Shown in pieces: positions 24,233 through 37,500 of a stretch of DNA of 64,000 bases. The DNA lies in NCBI GenBank assembly GCA_037974665.1, contig CM075767.1:87632644-87696643 (forward strand), in the 5' to 3' direction. This DNA is from Ehretia macrophylla (taxonomy: Eukaryota; Streptophyta; Magnoliopsida; Boraginales; Ehretiaceae). Every line of letters begins with the position of its first letter. The first letter of the stretch is position 1. Made by a program: the position numbers and the translations under genes. The notes under the pieces are model-generated. The model saw only the letters and a list, made by a program, of their open reading frames with translations. It did no database searches and was not told the DNA's origin.

Positions 24233-27200
24233 AAAACAATTGCGCCCACGCAATTCTTACCTGGTCAACAAACAACTTCGGATACTGATCCCGAACTTGG
24301 TCCTCTCTTTCCCAAGTCGCTTCCTCAAACCCATGATGATTCCACAGAACCTTTACTAACGGAATACTCTTTCTGCGAAGCTCCTGAATCTTCCGATCCA
24401 CAATTCTAATCGGTTTCTCTTCATGAGACAACTTATCTTCAATCTGCAAAGGCTCTGGTTCAAGTACATGTGAAGGGTCTGGATGGTACTTCTTCAACAT
24501 AGACACGTGGAACACATCGTGCAGTCTCGACAAGCTCGGAGGCAAAACTAATCGATAAGCCAAAGGACCTACCTTTTCGGTGATCTCATACGGACCCACA
24601 TACCTGGGACTAAGCTTCCCACTCTTACCGTGCCGAATCAATCCCTTCCGTGGAGAAATCTTAAGAAACACCCAATCTCCCAAATCAAACTTAAGATCTC
24701 GACGGTGCTTATCCGCATAACTCTTCTGACGACTCTGAGCTGTAAGCATACGCTGGCGAATAAGGTAAACATTATCTACCATCTTAATCATCTCAGGTAA
24801 CACAGTCGGATCAACTGTTCTCATCTCTCCAACCTCTTCCCAATATAACGGGGATCTGCATTTACGACCATACAACGCCTCGTAGGGAGCCATAACTATA
24901 GTAGATTGATAACTAATGTTGTAAGCGAACTCCACTAAAGGCAAAAACTTATCCCAGTTCTTCCCAAAGTCTAGCACACATGCCCGAAGCATGTCTTCCA
25001 AGATCCTGATGGTTCTCTCAGACTGGCCATCAGTTTGTGGATGATATGCAGTACTGAAGCTCAACTTAGTTCCCAAGGCCTCTTGCAACTTCTGCCAAAA
25101 ACGAGATCTGAATCTGGGATCCCTATCTGACACTATACTCTGTGGCATACCATGCAATCTCACAATATTAGCAACATACAATTCAGCTAGCTTATCAAGG
25201 CTATCATGTTTGTTCACGGAAATAAAATGCGTAACCTTAGTCAAGCGGTCCACAACAACCCAAACAGAATCGCATCCTCTCGGAGATCTAGGAAGATCGG
25301 TCACAAGGTCCATTGTTATATGTACCCACTTCCACTGCGGAATCGATAACGGCTGTAGAAGTCCGGCTGGCCTCTGATGCTCAACTTTAACCCTCTGACA
25401 AGTCAAACATCTGGATACATACCCAGCAATCTCCCTCTTCATATTGCTCCACCAGAAGTGTTGCTTCAAATCTCTATACATCTTAGTACTGCCCGAGTGA
25501 ATCGTATAGCTCGAATTATGTGCCTCGGACAGGATCTCATTCTTCAAAGTCGGATCATCAGGAACACATACTCTATCCCTGAATCTGAAAATGCCATCTG
25601 CATGTAATTTAAACTCCGACTCTCCCCCTTTAGCTTTCTCTTGGATCTTCAAGATGTGAGGATCAGTCTTCTGAGCCTCTCTGATCTGTGCTAGCAACCC
25701 TGACTGAATCTGTAAACTAGCAAATCGAATCCCTACCTCAGTAGCTTCTGATTTCCATGAACAAATTTCTTCCAAAGTCTCCCAGTCCTTGATAATCAAG
25801 CTTGCAACAGTAGCTTTTCGGCTCAAAGTATCAGCAACAACATTTGCCTTACCTGGCACATAGTTAATAGAACAGTTATAACCACCCAATAGCTCTAGCC
25901 ATCTCCGCTGCCTCATATTTAGATCCTTCTGTGAAAACAAATACTTGAGACTCTTGTGGTCAGTAAATATTTCAAATCTGCAACCCCACAAGTATTGACG
26001 CCACTTCTTCAATGCAAACACAACTGCAGCTAACTCTAGATCATGTGCAGGGTAATTGACTTCATAAGGTTTCAATTTCCTAGAAGCATAGGCAATCACC
26101 TTACCATTCTGCATTAAAACACAGCCCAATCGTTCTTTAGATGCATCAGTGTAGACAACGAAGTTCTCTGTTCCCTCAGGTAAAGCTAGTATAGGAGCTG
26201 TAATTAGTCTCTTCTTCAATTCTTGGAAACTGGATTCACATTTAGCATCCCAGTGGTAAGCAACTTTCTTCCGAGTCAACTGGCTCAAAGGTCCAGAAAT
26301 CTTAGAAAAGTCTTTAACAAATCTCTGGTAGTAACCAGCCAATCCAAGAAAACTCTGAATCTCTGGCACCGTCTCAGGTCTCTTCCAAGCTGAAACAACT
26401 TCAATCTTAGCTAGGTCCACTGAAACTCCTCGATCTGAAATGATATGGCCTAGAAAAGATATTTGGTTCAACCAGAACTCACACTTGCTGAATTTAGCAA
26501 AAAGCTTGTTTTCCTGCAAAGTCTGAAGCACAATCCTCAAGTGTTGCTCATGTTCAGCCTCGTTCTTCGAATACACTAAAATGTCGTCAATAAAGATCAC
26601 GACAAACTGATCAAGGTAAGGCCGAAAAACCCTATGCATCAAGTCCATGAATGCGGCTGGTGCATTCGTCAATCCAAACGGCAACACAACAAAATCATAG
26701 TGGCCATATCTAGTCCTGAATGCCGTCTTTGGTATATCGTCACTCCGAATTCTAAGTTGATAGTAACCCTGCCTCAAGTCAAATGTGGAGTAAACACTCG
26801 CACCCTGCAACTGGTCAAACAATTCTTCAATCAACGGCAAGGGGTATTTGTTCTTAATCGTGACTTGATTAAGTCCCCTGTAATCAATGCATAACCGAAG
26901 CATGCCGTCTTTCTTTCTCACAAACAACACAGGTGCGCCCCACGGCGAAGAACTAGGTTGTATAAACCCTTTCTCAAGTAAGTTCTGAAGCTGAATTTTT
27001 AACTCCTGAAGTTCAGCCGATGCCATCCTATAAGGACTCCTAGAAATTGGCGCAGTGCCTGGCACAAGGTCAATCACGAACTCAATCTCCCTATCCGGTG
27101 GTAAACCCGGTAATTCCTCGGGAAATACACCAGGGAAGTCTCTAACAATCGGAACTTCATTCAAACTCAACTTATCAGCAGGCTGATTGATCAAATAGGC

Positions 27201-28847
27201 TAAGTAGGCTTCACAACCCCTATTTAACAACTTAGAAGTCTTGATCGCTGATAAAAGTGGAATGCGGGCAGCCCTGCAGTTCCCAATAATCTCTAGTACC
27301 GGTAGGTCAGGAACCTTAAGATAAACGATCTTTGTTCTACAATCCAACTGAGCATAATACTTTCCCAACCAGTCCATTCCCAAAATGATTTCAAAGTCAC
27401 AGAATGGTAATATAATTAAATCAGCAGGAAATTTACGGTTCTCAATACATATATCACAAGATTTGCAAATAGACTCAGCAACAAATTTTGCACCCAAAGG
27501 AGTGCTAACTTCAACTTCATGAGGCAAATTATCAATGCAAACATTCACAGATCGTGCACATGCAGGAGTTATAAACGAATGTGTAGCTCCAGGATCAATC
27601 AAAACTTTAACTGGCTGAGTATTGAGAAGAAAGGTACCTTCCACTATAGCTGTATTATCGGGCAGCTCCTCTGCATCCAGTGCAAAGACCCTAGCCTGTA
27701 CTCTCTGTGCTGGTCGTGCACCTGCAGCCCTATTCTGAACACCTCGGCCTCCACCATGGCCCTGAACATTATTATATTTAGGGCAATCCCTCACCCTGTG
27801 ATCATCACCGCCACAACCCGTACATTTTCCACTCTTTCTCTAGCAGTTAGCCTCAATATGCCCTGGTCGATTACAATAATCACACTGCTGATTTTGCCTA
27901 ACCGCAGTGTTTCCTGTAGGTGCTGGGGCTCTGGCAGGGGTAGAAACTGTAGCTCCCTGCTGAGGTCTAGTCACATCTAGCCTAGCCTGAATCTGCTGCT
28001 GTGGCTGATACGGAAGTTGCTGAGGACCCTGTGCAGAAGCCTGAAACTGCCTCGGCTGACTCTGGCTGCTCTGGCCCAAAAACTGCTTCTTACTCGGCTG
28101 ACTGCTCTCGGCTAACATCTCAGCCTTCCGTTTCTCAAACTTCGAGGCTGCCTAAAATGCCTCGGGAAAAGTAGTGTAGGTCTGCCTAGTCAAATGCAAC
28201 TGTATGTCCATTCTCAACCCACGGACAAACCTATGTATCATCCTCCTAGCTGGCCGTACCAACTCGGGCATATACCTCGACAGGCTAACAAACCTAGCCT
28301 CATATTGTGCAACAGTCATATTTCCCTGCTTCAGGGCCACAAACTCATCTTCCCGTCTCTCCATAGCCATCTCGGGAATATATTTGTCCCGGAACTCACT
28401 TACGAAATCATCCCATAAATGTGGAACATCCTCACAATCCCACCTCAGTCTAACAGTATTCCACCACTGCTTTGCATCACCCTCAAATAAAAATGATGCA
28501 TAGTCTATTCTTGCCTCATCGGTGTACCTCAAAGCAGCGAAAATTTTCTCGACACGATTAATCCATCTCTCGGCCGCCTCATCATCCGGCTCCCCGAAAA
28601 TCTTTCCCGGCTCGTGCCTTAGAAATTTCTCTAACTGGTTATTCTCAACTCTGTACCCCTGTCCACCAGGATTAGCTTGATTACCCTGGGGATTAATACG
28701 GTCCTGCCTCTGCTCGTGTAGTACCTGTGTGATCCGGTCTACTGCAGTAGTCATGGTAGCCATAAACTGCTCAGGCAACGGCTGCTGACCCTGTTCCGCT
28801 GCCTCTTCATCTGATCCTATACCTTGAGTACCACGACGTGGCGGCAT
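24231..28847 (-). pseudogene. E2 gag-pol polyprotein, two nonsense codons
   Basis: The frame spans 1538 codons, the same length as in E3 and without frameshift. It starts at the ATG at 28845-28847 (MPPRRGTQ). Visible parts: gag, beginning near residue 75 as [11 protein letters not shown]; two CCHC zinc knuckles at about 322-335 and 341-354; an aspartic protease motif IDPGATHSF near 414; reverse transcriptase at about 600-780 with FIDD near 752; RNase H at about 885-1000; integrase with an HHCC finger near 1105-1143 and a D,D-35-E core; a GPY motif near 1415; and a chromodomain-like tail (EEATWERED). TAG codons at 28152-28154 (codon 232, CAG in E3) and 27840-27842 (codon 336, TGG in E3) cut gag, the second just after the first knuckle. 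From 27794 to the end the pol frame is open. The integrase also has V where E3 has G in [11 protein letters not shown]. Confidence 0.93.
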
Positions 28848-29139
28848 AGTAGCAACTCACAATAGCTGGCAACATTTAAAAGCAGTTTATAGACAGAAAT
28901 ATAGCACATAAGATTAGATAACACTCAAATCAATAACAATCCAACATTCTATCACACAGTTCACATAAGACAAGTTCAACTTGCCAAACTATTTCACTTA
29001 AACACATAAACATTCCAAGTTCACAAAGTCATGCTAGAACATTTTCTTTTCACTTAGTAATCATTTATAAACACTTTAGCATTTTGGACTTTTACCCCAC
29101 AGACCGAGAATCATATCCCGGCTCATGCAAGACTATCAT
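28848..29139 (-). other. E2 leader between primer site and gag
   Basis: Untranslated leader of about 290 bp. On the - strand it carries CTCGGTCTGTGGGGTAA at 29092-29109, about 30 nt after the primer site, resembling a motif in E1 and E4. A packaging or dimerisation role is only a guess. Confidence 0.55.
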
Positions 29140-29151
29140 GCTCTGATACCA
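29140..29151 (-). other. E2 primer binding site (tRNA-iMet)
   Basis: The - strand reads TGGTATCAGAGC, complementary to the 3' end of initiator tRNA-Met, eight bases inside the right LTR. Confidence 0.85.
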
Positions 29152-29159
29152 CCTAAAGA

Positions 29160-31443
29160 TGTCACGCCCCGACCCGACCCCACAAAAGGCCAAGCCCGGA
29201 CCCGACACACGGACGGAGTCTCCTCTGTACCGCGGACGATCCGAAAACCCTAAAAACAATATAATACTTGCGAAAGCCATAAAATAATCAATACAAGCCA
29301 ACTTTCTAGAAAACATACATTCCTTATTATCCAACTTTCCAAACCAAAAATGCTATGCATACTACACAAGTACTTATGCCACTAAACCATTATCCATTAG
29401 CATGCATTTCTTCACTAGTCATCAGGGTACAAGTTACAACATTACAACTTAATCCATTACAACATAAGACCATTAAAGGTCTCAAAATAGAAAAATACAT
29501 ACAAGGCTACAAGCCTCAAAATTAAGCGTCCTTCCCGCAATATACATAACAACAAGGTTTGCACAAAACTGGTAACCAACCACCAGCAAAGTAGGTAAGT
29601 GCTATCACGGAAACACCTCCACCTGCTCCTCCTCCTCAATTACCTCGAGAGGGTCTGCCTCAACTACTCCTGTAAAAACATAGTATAGAGAGGAATGAGC
29701 AAAAACTATTGCTCAGCGAGGGCAATTGGTCTCAAGGACGGAGATGAGAGGAGTATGCAATGCAATTAGCCAAGCAATACATACAAATCATATAAAGATA
29801 CAACCAAAGCCATCAATTAAGCAAGGCAAGTATTTAAAGCTGCAAACACTCATTCAAAGGATACGATACTCTTTTCACGAACAACTTTCAAACACGAATT
29901 CGATGACGACGCGCCGGCCCAAAACCACCTTATAACACCAGTTTGGAATACTTCGGAAGTATCCATCAATCCTACGACACAAACCCCCCTGGGAGGCAAC
30001 CCAAGCGAGAAAGGGACTAGCAGCGGAGCTAGAGCAACCAACACTGGCAACCCAAGGCTACCCAGAGAGGCCCATCACTCACGCGCGAGACACTATGCAA
30101 TGCAAGACTCGATACAAGACGATAAACAAGCGATAAAGCCACACGTGGGAGAATAACAAAGTAGGTTACTCTCGCATGCAATCGCAGCAATTTGATAAGC
30201 AATTTAATCCAAAACAACTCAAACAAGTAATTCAAGTAATTCTAAGCATTCTATAAGCATTAAGACAAGAAAACACACAAAAACACAAATCGGCCCCAAC
30301 TATCAAAACACTACCATTTCCAAACGAGCCACGGGTTCTGGAAACCGACTTCGTCAACCCTCCTAGGTCACCATAAGGCACGTCTAAAGACCCCGAAACC
30401 TTACTTTACCCCAGAACTCGCGCAAAGCCCCGATTTCCCCCTTTCTCGTTTGAACTACAACTACAACAACCAAACACCCAACCAACGCCATAATCGCACC
30501 AAAAGTGCTTCCATGGCTTCCCGAAGCAATTCCAACACGCAAAACGAGAAAATGCCAAAGTCGACCTAAACAACCCCGACTTTCCCAAAGGCTTAATTCT
30601 CGTTTTTTCCTCTACGCAACCCAAACAAACCACACATTTTAGCATTCTAGCATACCTAGCACGTTTCTACATCAACGGAAAGCATAACAGCGCAATCTCA
30701 ACGTTTCAAGGTTTTACTATTCACAAAACACTATTCATTTCACAATTCAAGTTGCAATCACAACATTTAACCGCAGAAAACGTTACAAAGCTATAAATAC
30801 ATGTTCTACAAGTGCTAAGGAACATTCTAGAAGCATCAAATCGCTTTAAATAACCATCTACGGATAAATCTAAAAATTGACAAAGTTTACAAACACAACG
30901 TATAAATGCGCAAATAACATGCTTCCCTCACCTTAGGTACTCCTAGTCGCTAGGAAAACAACGTTGGTTGACTCGAAAATCACCCCGCACGAGCACACGC
31001 GAAGATTGATTGTTTGGTAGGTGAAAGGTTTTTTTTTTTTCTCTAAGGGAGCTCACGGCCTGCTGCTTATTTTGCTGCTGTTTTTCTTCTTATTTTACTT
31101 AGTTAATTGCTTAATTAAGGGTCAATCGGTCAAAGGGTCAAAAGGTCAAAGGTCAAACAACTTAAGACTTGGTCAAAGGGCCCTATTTCGCGCGTTTTAA
31201 AGCCGTTTCAGCTATGGTAAGTTCAATTAAAGCTAGCAATATTTAAAACATAAAATTTAAGTCATCTAATTACTAGTTTTACTATTTGTTGAGGACTGAA
31301 AATCGTTATCTAGCTATCGCTCCTTAAATGCAATGCACGTTGCGACGGCGAGAAATTAACAGTTAATTCACAAAGAATTTAAGGAAATAAAATTTTCAAA
31401 ATAATAAAAAAAGAAAATTCACATTCCGGGATCGGGTATTACA
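29160..31443 (-). repeat. E2 5' LTR (right copy)
   Basis: 2284 bp. Hairpin TGAGCAA (29696-29702) / TTGCTCA (29709-29715). The GGTCAA cluster is at 31119-31158. Substitutions against the left LTR are sparse. Confidence 0.92.
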
Positions 31444-32251
31444 GGCTGGGCTAGCAAACTGACGGTGTAGGGCTTGTGTCCAGGTCTCCGTCGCTCCGGT
31501 CCCCATAACTTTTGATCCTTATGCCGTTACGCGGCGCACAGCATACCGTTGCAAAGCTCTTCGAGAGCTCTACGACGGGGGCATCGAGCTTGCTCGATGT
31601 GCCCCTTTTTGGAGCCCATAATCGAACATTTTCATCAGTTTAGAGCCACTTTTCTTCATTTGCTATGTTTTTCTGCCCCGGATCGTTCATCGTGAGTTGT
31701 TAAAAGGGCGACAACCTTACTCGAGGGACATTAGAGGGCCCTACAATGGGTTGAAATCACATATTGCGAGGATGCTGCATTGTTGAAGTAGATGGGTTGT
31801 CGTTAAGCCCATTGGGCCTTCTGAATAGGCCATCTCTCTAGGCTGGGACTGTGAACCGTTAACACATAAAGGAATTGGGCCCTCAACAAGACAGGTGCGA
31901 TCATACCAGTACTAATGCACTGGATCCTATCAGAACTCCGAAGTTAAGCGTGCTTGGGCGAGAGTAGTACTAGGATGGGTGACCCCCTGGGAAGTCCTCG
32001 TGTTGCACCCCCATTTTCAATTTTTTTTGCTCCGGTTAGGGTTGCCTAGATACTTTATCCACCACATTTCTATTATCGAATCCCACGACACCTTGGGCAT
32101 GACAACTTCGCTTCACGTGGAGGCTGGGCCCGCAAACCGAGGGCGTAGGGCATATGACCAGGTCTCCATCGCTCCAGTGCCCATAACTTTTGATCCGTAA
32201 GGAGTTACGAGGCGCACAGCATATCGTTGGAAAGCTCTCTGAGAGCTCTAC
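31444..32251 (+). repeat. 5S rDNA tandem array, block 3 (copy 19)
   Basis: About 0.8 kb between E2 and E3: the rest of the copy 18 spacer, gene 19, and the start of its spacer up to unit position 359. Distances across E2 and E3 become 678 and 677 once each element and one target duplication are removed. Confidence 0.95.
31893..32012 (+). rRNA. 5S rRNA copy 19
   Basis: Only G1A, C18T, C29T and C36T, all transitions and all outside the internal promoter, which is fully intact. It sits alone between E2 and E3, so local silencing is likely. Confidence 0.9.
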
Positions 32252-34535
32252 TGTCACGCCCCGACCCAACCCCGCAAAAGGCCAAGCCCGGACCCGACAC
32301 ACGGACGGAGTCTCCTCTGTACCGCGGACGATCCGAAAACCCTAAAAACAATATAATACTTGCGAAAGCTATAAAATAATCAAAACAAGTCAACTTTCTA
32401 TAAAACATACATTTCTTATTATCCAACTTTCCAAACCAAAAATGCCTTGCATACTACACAAGTACTTATGCCACTAAACCATTAGTCATTAGCATGCATT
32501 TCTTCACTAGTCATCAGGGTACAAATTACAACATTACAACTTTAATCCATTACAACATAAGACCATTAAAGGTCTCAAAATACGAAAATATATACAAGGC
32601 TACAAGCCTCAAAATTAAGCGTCCTTCACGCAATATACATAACAACAAGGTTTGCACAAAACTGGTAACCAACCACCAGCAAAGCAGGTAAGTGCTATCA
32701 CGGAAACACCTCCACCTGCTCATCCTCCTCAATTACCTCGAGAGGGTCTGCCTCAACTACTCCTGTAAAAACATAGTATAGAGAGGAATGAGCAAAAACT
32801 ATTGCTCAGCGAGGGCAATTGGTCTCAAGGACGGAGATGAGAGGAGTATGCAATGCAATTAGCCAAGCAATACATACAAATCATATAAAGATACAACTAA
32901 AGCCATCAATTAAGCAAGGCAAGTATTTAAAGCTGCAAACACTCATTCAAAGGATACGATACTCTTTTCACGAACAACTTTCAAACACGAATTTGATGAC
33001 GACGCGCCGGCCCAAACCACCTTATAACACCAGTTTGGAATACCCCGGAAGTATCCATCAATCCTACGACCCAAATCTCCCTGGGAGGCAACCCAAGCGA
33101 GAAAGGGAATATCAGCGGAGCTAGAGCAACCAACACTGGCAACCCGAGACTACCCAGAGAGGCCCATCACTCACGCGCGAGACACTATGCAATGCAAGAC
33201 TCGATACAAGACGATAAACAAGCGATAAAGCCACACGTGGGAGAATAACAAAGTAGGTTACTCTCGCACGCAATCGCAGCAATTTGATAAGCAATTCAAT
33301 CCAAAACAACTCAAACAAGTAATTCAAGTAATTCTAAGTATTTTATAAGCATTAAGACAAGAAAACACACAAAAACACAAATCGGCCCCAACTATCAAAA
33401 CACTACCATTTCCAAACGAGCCACGGGTTCTGGAAACCGACTTCGCCAACCCTCCTAGGTCACCATAAGGCACGTCTAAAGACCCCGAAACCTTACTTTA
33501 CCCTAGAACTCGCGCAAAGCCCCGATTTCCCCCTTTCTCGTTTGAACTACAACTACAACAACCAAACACCCAACCAACGCCATAATCGCACCAAAAGTGC
33601 TTCCATGGCCTCCCGAAGCAATGCCAACACGCAAAACGAGAAAATGCCAAAGTCGACCTAAACGACCCCGACTTTTCCAAAGGCTTAATTCTCGTTTTTT
33701 CCACTACGCAACCCAAACAAACCACACATTTTAGCATTCTAGCATACCTAGCACGTTTCTACATCAACGGAAAGCATAACAGCGCAATTTCAACGTTTCA
33801 AGGTTTTACTATTCATAAAACACTATTCATTGTTCAATTTAAATTGCAATCACAACATTTAACCGCAGAAAATGTTACAAAGCTATAAATACATGTTCTA
33901 CAAATGCTAAGGAACATTCTAGAAGCCTCAAATCGCTTTAAATAACGATCTACGGATAAATCTAAAAATTGACAAAGTTAACTAACACAACAAATAAATG
34001 CGCAAATAACATGCTTCCCTCACCTCAGGTACTCCTAGTCGCTAGGAAAACAACGTTGGTTGCCTCGGAAATCACCCCGCACGAGCTCACGCGAAGATTG
34101 ATCGTTTGGAAGTTGAAAGGTTTTTTTTTTTTCTCTAAGGGAGCTCACGGCCTGCTGCTTATTTTGCTGCTGTTTTTCTTCTTATTTTGCTTAGTTAATT
34201 GCTTAATTAAGGGTCAAAAGGTCAAAGGGTCAAAAGGTCAAAGGTCAAACAACTTAAGACTTGGTCAAAAGGCCCTATTTCGCGCGTTTTAAAGCCGTTT
34301 CAGCTATGGTAAGTTCAATTAAAGCTAGCAATATTTAAAATATAAAATTTAAGTCATCTAAATACTAGTTTCACTATTTGTTGAGGACTGAAAATCGTTA
34401 TCTAGCTATCGCTCCTTAAATGCAATGCACGTTGCGACGGTGAGAAATTAACAATTAATTCACAAAGAATTTAAGGAAATAAAATTTTCAAAATAATAAA
34501 CAAAGAAAATTCACATTCCGGGCTCGGGTATTACA
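32252..34535 (-). repeat. E3 3' LTR (left copy)
   Basis: 2284 bp. Hairpin TGAGCAA (32789-32795) / TTGCTCA (32802-32808). GGTCAA cluster at 34211-34250. Confidence 0.92.
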
Positions 34536-34548
34536 CCCTCTCCACCTT
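34536..34548 (-). other. E3 polypurine tract, interrupted
   Basis: The - strand reads AAGGTGGAGAGGG, against AAGGGGGAGAGGG in E2. The single T breaks the purine run and could weaken plus-strand priming if it arose before mobilisation. It may equally be a later mutation. Confidence 0.75.
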
Positions 34549-37500
34549 AAAACAATTGCGCCCACGCAATTCTTACCTGGTCAACAAACAACTCCGGATA
34601 CTGATCCCGAACTTGGTTCTCTCTTTCCCAAGTCGCTTCCTCAAACCCATGATGATTCCATAGAACCTTTACTAACGGAATACTCCTTCTGCGAAGCTCC
34701 TGAATCTTCCGATCCACAATTCTAATCGGTTTCTCTTCATAAGACAACTTCTCTTCAATCTGCAAAGGCTCTGGTTCAAGTACATGTGAAGGGTCTGGAT
34801 GATACTTCTTCAACATAGACACATGGAACACATCATGCAGTCTCGACAAGCTCGGAGGCAAAGCTAATCGATAAGCCAAAGGACCTACCTTTTTGGTGAT
34901 CTCATACGGACCCACATACCTGGGACTAAGCTTCCCACTCTTACCGTGCCGAATCAAACCCTTCCGTGGAAAAATCTTAAGAAACACCCAATCTCCCAAA
35001 TCAAACTTAAGATCTCGACGGTGCTTATCCGCATAACTCTTCTGACGACTCTGAGCTGTAAGCATACGCTGGCGAATAAGGTGAACATTATCTACCATCT
35101 TAATCATCTCAGGTAACACAGTCGGATCAACTGTTCTCATCTCTCCAACCTCTTCCCAATATAATGGGGATCTGCATTTCCGACCATACAACGCCTCGTA
35201 GGGAGCCATACCTATAGTAGATTGATAACTATTGTTGTAGGCGAACTCCGCTAAAGGCAAAAAATTTTCCCAGTTCTTCCCAAAGTCGAGCACCCATGCC
35301 CGAAGCATGTCTTCCAAGATCCTGATGGTTCTCTCAGACTGGCCATCAGTTTGCGGATGATATGCAGTACTGAAGCTCAACTTAGTTCCCATGGCCTCTT
35401 GCAACTTCTGCCAAAAACAAGATCTGAATCTGGGATCCCTATCTGACACTATACTCTGTGGCACACCATGCAATCTCACGATATTAGCAACATACAATTC
35501 AGCTAGCTTATCAAGGCTATCCTGTTTGTTCACGGGAATAAAATGTGTAACTTTAGTCAAGCGGTCCACAACAACCCAAACAGAATCACATCCTCTCGGA
35601 GATCTAGGAAGATCGGTTACAAGGTCCATTGTAATATGTACCCACTTCCACTGCGGAATCGACAACGGCTGTAGAATTCCGGCTGGCCTCTGATGCTCAA
35701 CTTTAACCCTCTGACAAGTCAAACATCTGGATACATACCCAGCAATCTCCCTCTTCATATTGTTCCACCAGAAGTGTTCCTTCAAATCTCTATACATCTT
35801 AGTATTGCCTGGGTGAATCGTATACCTCGAATTATGTGCCTTGGACAGCATCTCATTCTTCAAAGTCGGATCACCAGGAACACATACTCTGTCCCTGAAT
35901 CTGAAAATGCCATCTGCATGTAATTTAAACTCCGACTCTCCCCCTTTTGATTTTTCTTGGATCTTCAAGATGTGAGAATCAGTCTTCTGAGCCTCTCTGA
36001 TCTGTGCTAGCAACCCTGACTGAATCTGTAAACTAGCAAATCGAATCCCTACCTCAGTAGCTTCTGGTTTCCATGAACAAATTTCTTCCAAAGTCTCCCA
36101 GTCCTTGATAATCAAGCTTGCAACAGTAGCCTTTCGGCTCAAAGCATCAGCAACAACATTTGCCTTACCTGGCACATAGTTAATAGAACAGTTATAACCA
36201 CCCAATAGCTCTAGCCATCTCCGCTGCCTCATATTTAGATCCTTCTGTGAAAACAAATACTTGAGACTCTTGTGGTCAGTAAATATTTCAAATCTGCAAC
36301 CCCACAAGTAATGGCGACACTTCTTCAATGCAAACACAACTGCAGCTAACTCAAGATCATGTGTAGGGTAATTGACTTCATAAGGTTTCAATTTCCTAGA
36401 AGCATAGGCAATCACCTTACCATTCTGCATTAAAACACAGCCCAATCCTTCTTTAGATGCATCACTGTAGACAACGAAGTTCTCTGTTCCCTCATGTAAA
36501 GCTAGTATAGGAGCTGTAGTTAGTCTCTCCTTTAATTCTTGGAAACTGGATTCACATTTAGCATCCCAATTGTAAGCAACTTTCTTCCGAGTCAACTGGC
36601 TCAAAGGTCCAGAAATCTTAGAAAAGTCTTTAACAAATCTCCGGTAGTAACCTGCCAATCCAAGAAAACTCTGAATCTCTGGCACCGTCTCAGGTCTCTT
36701 CCAAGCTGAAACAACTTCAATCTTAGCTGGGTCCACTGAAACTCCTCGATCTGAAATGATATGGCCTAGAAAAGATATCTGGTTCAACCAGAACTCACAC
36801 TTGCTGAATTTAGCAAAAAGCTTGTTTTCCTGCAAAGTCTGAAGCACAATCCTCAAGTGTTGCTCATGTTCAGCCTCGTTCTTCGAATACACTAAAATGT
36901 CGTCAATAAAGATCACGACAAACTGATCAAGGTAAGGCCGAAAAACCCTCTGCATCAAGTCCATGAATGCGGCTGGTGCATTCGTCAATCCAAACGGCAA
37001 CACAACAAACTCATAGTGGCCATATCTAGTCCTGAATGCCGTCTTTGGTATATCGTCACTCCGAATTCTAAGTTGATAGTAGCCCTGCCTCAAGTCAAAT
37101 TTGGAGTAAACACTCGCACCCTGCAACTGGTCAAACAATTCTTCAATCAACGGCAAGGGGTATTTATTCTTAATCGTGACTTGATTAAGTCCCCTGTAAT
37201 CAATGCATAACCGTAATGTGCCGTCTTTCTTTCTCACAAACAACACAGGTACGCCCCACGGTGAAGAACTAGGTTGTATAAACCCTTTCTCAAGCAAGTT
37301 CTGAAGCTGAATTTTTAACTCCTGAAGTTCAGCCGATGCCATCCTATAAGGACTCCTAGAAATTGGCGCAGTGCCTGGCACAAGGTCAATCACGAACTCA
37401 ATCTCCCTATCCGGTGGTAAACCCGGTAATTCCTCGGGAAATACACCAGGGAAGTCTCTAACAATCGGAACTTCATTCAAACTTAACTTATCAACAGGCT

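Larger units (their letters stand above)
21938..31443 (-). mobile_element. E2: chromodomain Ty3/Gypsy retrotransposon, 9.5 kb
   Basis: A complete element: LTRs of 2282 and 2284 bp, + strand ends TGTCACGCCCC and GGTATTACA, and target duplication GGCTG (21933-21937 and 31444-31448). The primer site is at 29140-29151 and the purine tract at 24220-24232. The polyprotein order gag, protease, reverse transcriptase, RNase H, integrase is that of Ty3/Gypsy. The C-terminal chromodomain-like segment and tRNA-iMet priming make it a plant chromovirus, most likely of the Tekay (Del) lineage; that lineage call is an inference from general layout and motifs. It cannot encode its full polyprotein because of two nonsense codons. 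The two LTRs look very similar, so insertion was comparatively recent. Confidence 0.93.
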
